The notes under the pieces: model-generated
Seen by the model: the letters and a program-made list of their open reading frames with translations, nothing else
Database searches by the model: none
What the model was told of the DNA's origin: nothing
Shown: one piece after another, positions 62,301-64,000 of the stretch
Numbering within the stretch: the stretch's first letter is position 1
Layout of the letters: every line of letters begins with the position of its first letter
Made by a program: the position numbers and the translations under genes
NCBI GenBank assembly: GCA_905160935.1
Contig: CAJHZI010000513.1
Span: 2,009,001-2,073,000, forward strand
Direction: 5' to 3'
Source: Enchytraeus crypticus
Taxonomy: Eukaryota > Annelida > Clitellata > Enchytraeida > Enchytraeidae
Length of the DNA stretch: 64,000 bases

Positions 62301-64000
62301 CAGAGAAAACCACAACATAAACTACAAGAAGAACCACCAAATAAATTGCAATTCAAAACACGAAATGAGGTGGCCATAAAGGATGGGCCTATTGCACGCG
62401 AAAAAACAAAAGATAAACTACATGACAAAGCACAGTATAAATTGAATGCCAAGAAACAAAATAAAATACAAGAACATAAAGAGGCACTAGCAAATTCGAA
62501 ATTTAATAGCAAAGAAGTGTCGCAAGAAAAAGTTCAAGATAAAGCTAAATCGCAAATGCAAGTAAAAGAAATGTCACAAAATAAAATGCAAGACAAAGCT
62601 CCAGTTAATTTGAAAGCCAAATCTCGAAATAAATTGCAAGAAAAGCCGAATGAAATAGTAAAGAGGAAAACAAAAGAAAAGTTGCAAGCTAAATCTCATG
62701 TTCATGTACAAGGAAAAGCGCTAAATAACGTACAAGATAAAATGCAAAACAAACTAAAGTCCCTAAATAAAATAAAAGAAAAGCATTTGGATAGAATACA
62801 AGCGGATTCGCAGGATAAGCTGCAAGCAAAGTCGCTAAGGAACATAAGTGAAATGTCTCAAGATATAGTGCAAGATAAAGCAAAATCGATAAATAATTTA
62901 AACGAAATGGCGCATGATAAGTTGCAAAAAGAATCGCAAGCTAGCTTGGGAACCATGATGCAAAACAGTATAGAAGAAAAGCCACAATATAATACAGAAT
63001 ATAAGGCGAAAGTGAAATCAAAACATAAAGTGCAAGCACAGTCGCAAAATAGGATAAAAGAAGAATTGGATCACCAAGTGCAACATAAAACAAATTTGCA
63101 AAATAATGTAAACGAAAACTCGCAAGACAAAGACAAGACTAAATATAAGATAAAAAAGCAGCAAGATAAGTTGCAAACGCAATCAAAATACAAGATTCAA
63201 ACAATGTCGCAAGTTACTTTAAAAGCAGAGCCACAAGATAAATTGCGCAAACATGTAAAGTCGACAAATACAGTAAATGAAAGGGCAGAAGATAAAGTGC
63301 TAACACAAACACAAGATAAGGATGAAGCAAAGTCTCAAAATAGCATAAAAGCTAAGCCAAAAAATAAAGGGCAAGACATGGCACAAGATAAATTGACAAC
63401 CAAAACGCTAAAGAAATTACAAGAAAAGTCGCAGGAAAAAATACCAGTGAAAACACAGGATAGGGTGATAATTAAATCACAAGATCAAGTGCAAATTAAA
63501 GCAGAATCTCTAACGGAAATGAAGGAAAGACTACAAATTCAAAAACTGACGAACGAAATAGATAAGGTACAAGAAAAGTCAGAAAAAATAATTTTTGAGA
63601 AGTCTCAAGGTAAAGTGCAAAGCAAAGCACATGATAGATTAAAGGTAAAGTCACAACATCCAAATTACCATAATGCAAATGATAAAGTACTAGACAGAGC
63701 AAAAGATCAATTTGCAATAAGCGCTCAACAGAAAATTAATGAAATGCAGCAATTTGAAATACAGCATAAAGGACAAGGCATAATGCCAGGAATACCGCTA
63801 CATAGAGTACAAGTAAACCCATCACAGTCAGTTCCTAACACTTTGGAGGACCATAAACAAGCAAAACCACTATATCAAGTGAAACAAAAGTTACAAGATG
63901 ATGCTCAGGGTAAATCGCAATATTTAGCGCCTCCAGACAGTTCACAACCGAAATCACAGCATAAATTGCTGACCAAGTCTCAAACCGATATAAAAGATAT
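59338..64000 (+). CDS. Giant exon of a Lys/Gln-rich octapeptide-repeat protein (partial)
   Basis: No stop occurs from 59,292 to the window edge. A strong acceptor, TTTTTGTTCACGCAG|GAAAC, sets the exon start at 59,338, phase 1. This gives at least 1,553 codons, and the 3' end is outside the window. About the first 480 residues are non-repetitive, beginning NINNGDGNQVIPLAPILGG and then Tyr/Gln-rich (for example YTQPQHQWYTNCYTLGF). They become increasingly basic. From about 60,808 the protein is a continuous array of degenerate octads, e.g. QNKMQDKA, RNKLQEKP, KEKLQAKS, with consensus Q-x-K-[VLIM]-Q-x-K-[PSTA], about 133 units. It is very rich in Lys and Gln and has few Cys. I do not recognise the family. 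No upstream exon was identified; the first in-frame ATG is at 59,454. Lys and Gln side by side would suit transglutaminase cross-linking, which is inference only. Confidence 0.85.
60808..64000. repeat. Coding 24-bp minisatellite (octapeptide array)
   Basis: Underlying DNA units of the type CAAGATAAAGTGCAAGCAAA plus 4 nt, strongly diverged, with the 8-codon register held over most of the 3.2 kb and only occasional shifts. Diverged units and a preserved frame point to an old array under selection. Confidence 0.8.

Noticed and set aside
60872-63717. Many hydrophobic minus-strand frames rich in Cys, Phe and Leu
   Set aside because: All are antisense to the Lys/Gln octapeptide array (AAA and CAA codons read backwards give TTT and TTG). 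The plus-strand frame is continuous; these are not.

Overview
This is nuclear DNA of an animal, AT-rich and thinly populated with genes. The evidence is an intact FoxB-class forkhead gene, GT-AG introns in other genes, decayed LINE retrotransposons, tRNA-derived SINE copies and very abundant (TA)n, (GA)n and (CT)n tracts. The repeat texture and the frequent TAGGCCTA-type motif suggest a marine invertebrate. I cannot name the phylum from sequence alone.

Layout. 1-8.3 kb holds no gene, only microsatellites, minisatellites, a small foldback element and SINE pieces. 8.86-14.11 kb is a previously unlabelled 5.25-kb unit bounded by inverted arms of about 0.8 kb. 14.1-23 kb is gene-free and repeat-rich. 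23.07-24.57 kb carries the single-exon FoxB gene on the minus strand. 24.6-43 kb is gene-free, with long (TA)n tracts, SINE copies, LINE ends and minisatellites. 43.05-43.92 kb is a broken LINE reverse transcriptase.

44.2-53.9 kb (plus strand) can be assembled into a secreted Ly6/three-finger-type gene. It has a TATA box, a signal-peptide exon, an exon with the first half of a ten-cysteine domain, and a giant third exon. The third exon completes the domain and continues into a very long Ser/Thr/Asn-rich, mucin-like repeat stalk. All splice junctions seen are phase 1. The stalk has at least one frameshift and its distal part is decayed. A short hydrophobic-tail reading frame just before a poly(A) signal may be the last exon. 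The second intron contains a LINE inserted into a 28-bp minisatellite.

54-59.3 kb is LINE wreckage and TA-rich DNA. From 59,338 to the window edge runs a second giant exon on the plus strand: at least 1,553 codons with no stop. Most of it is a Lys/Gln-rich array of degenerate octapeptides, about 130 units, of rough form Q-x-K-[VLIM]-Q-x-K-x. It continues beyond the window, and I do not recognise the family. These two repeat-built genes lie close together on the same strand and are the most unusual content here. FoxB is a transcription factor with no evident functional tie to them.
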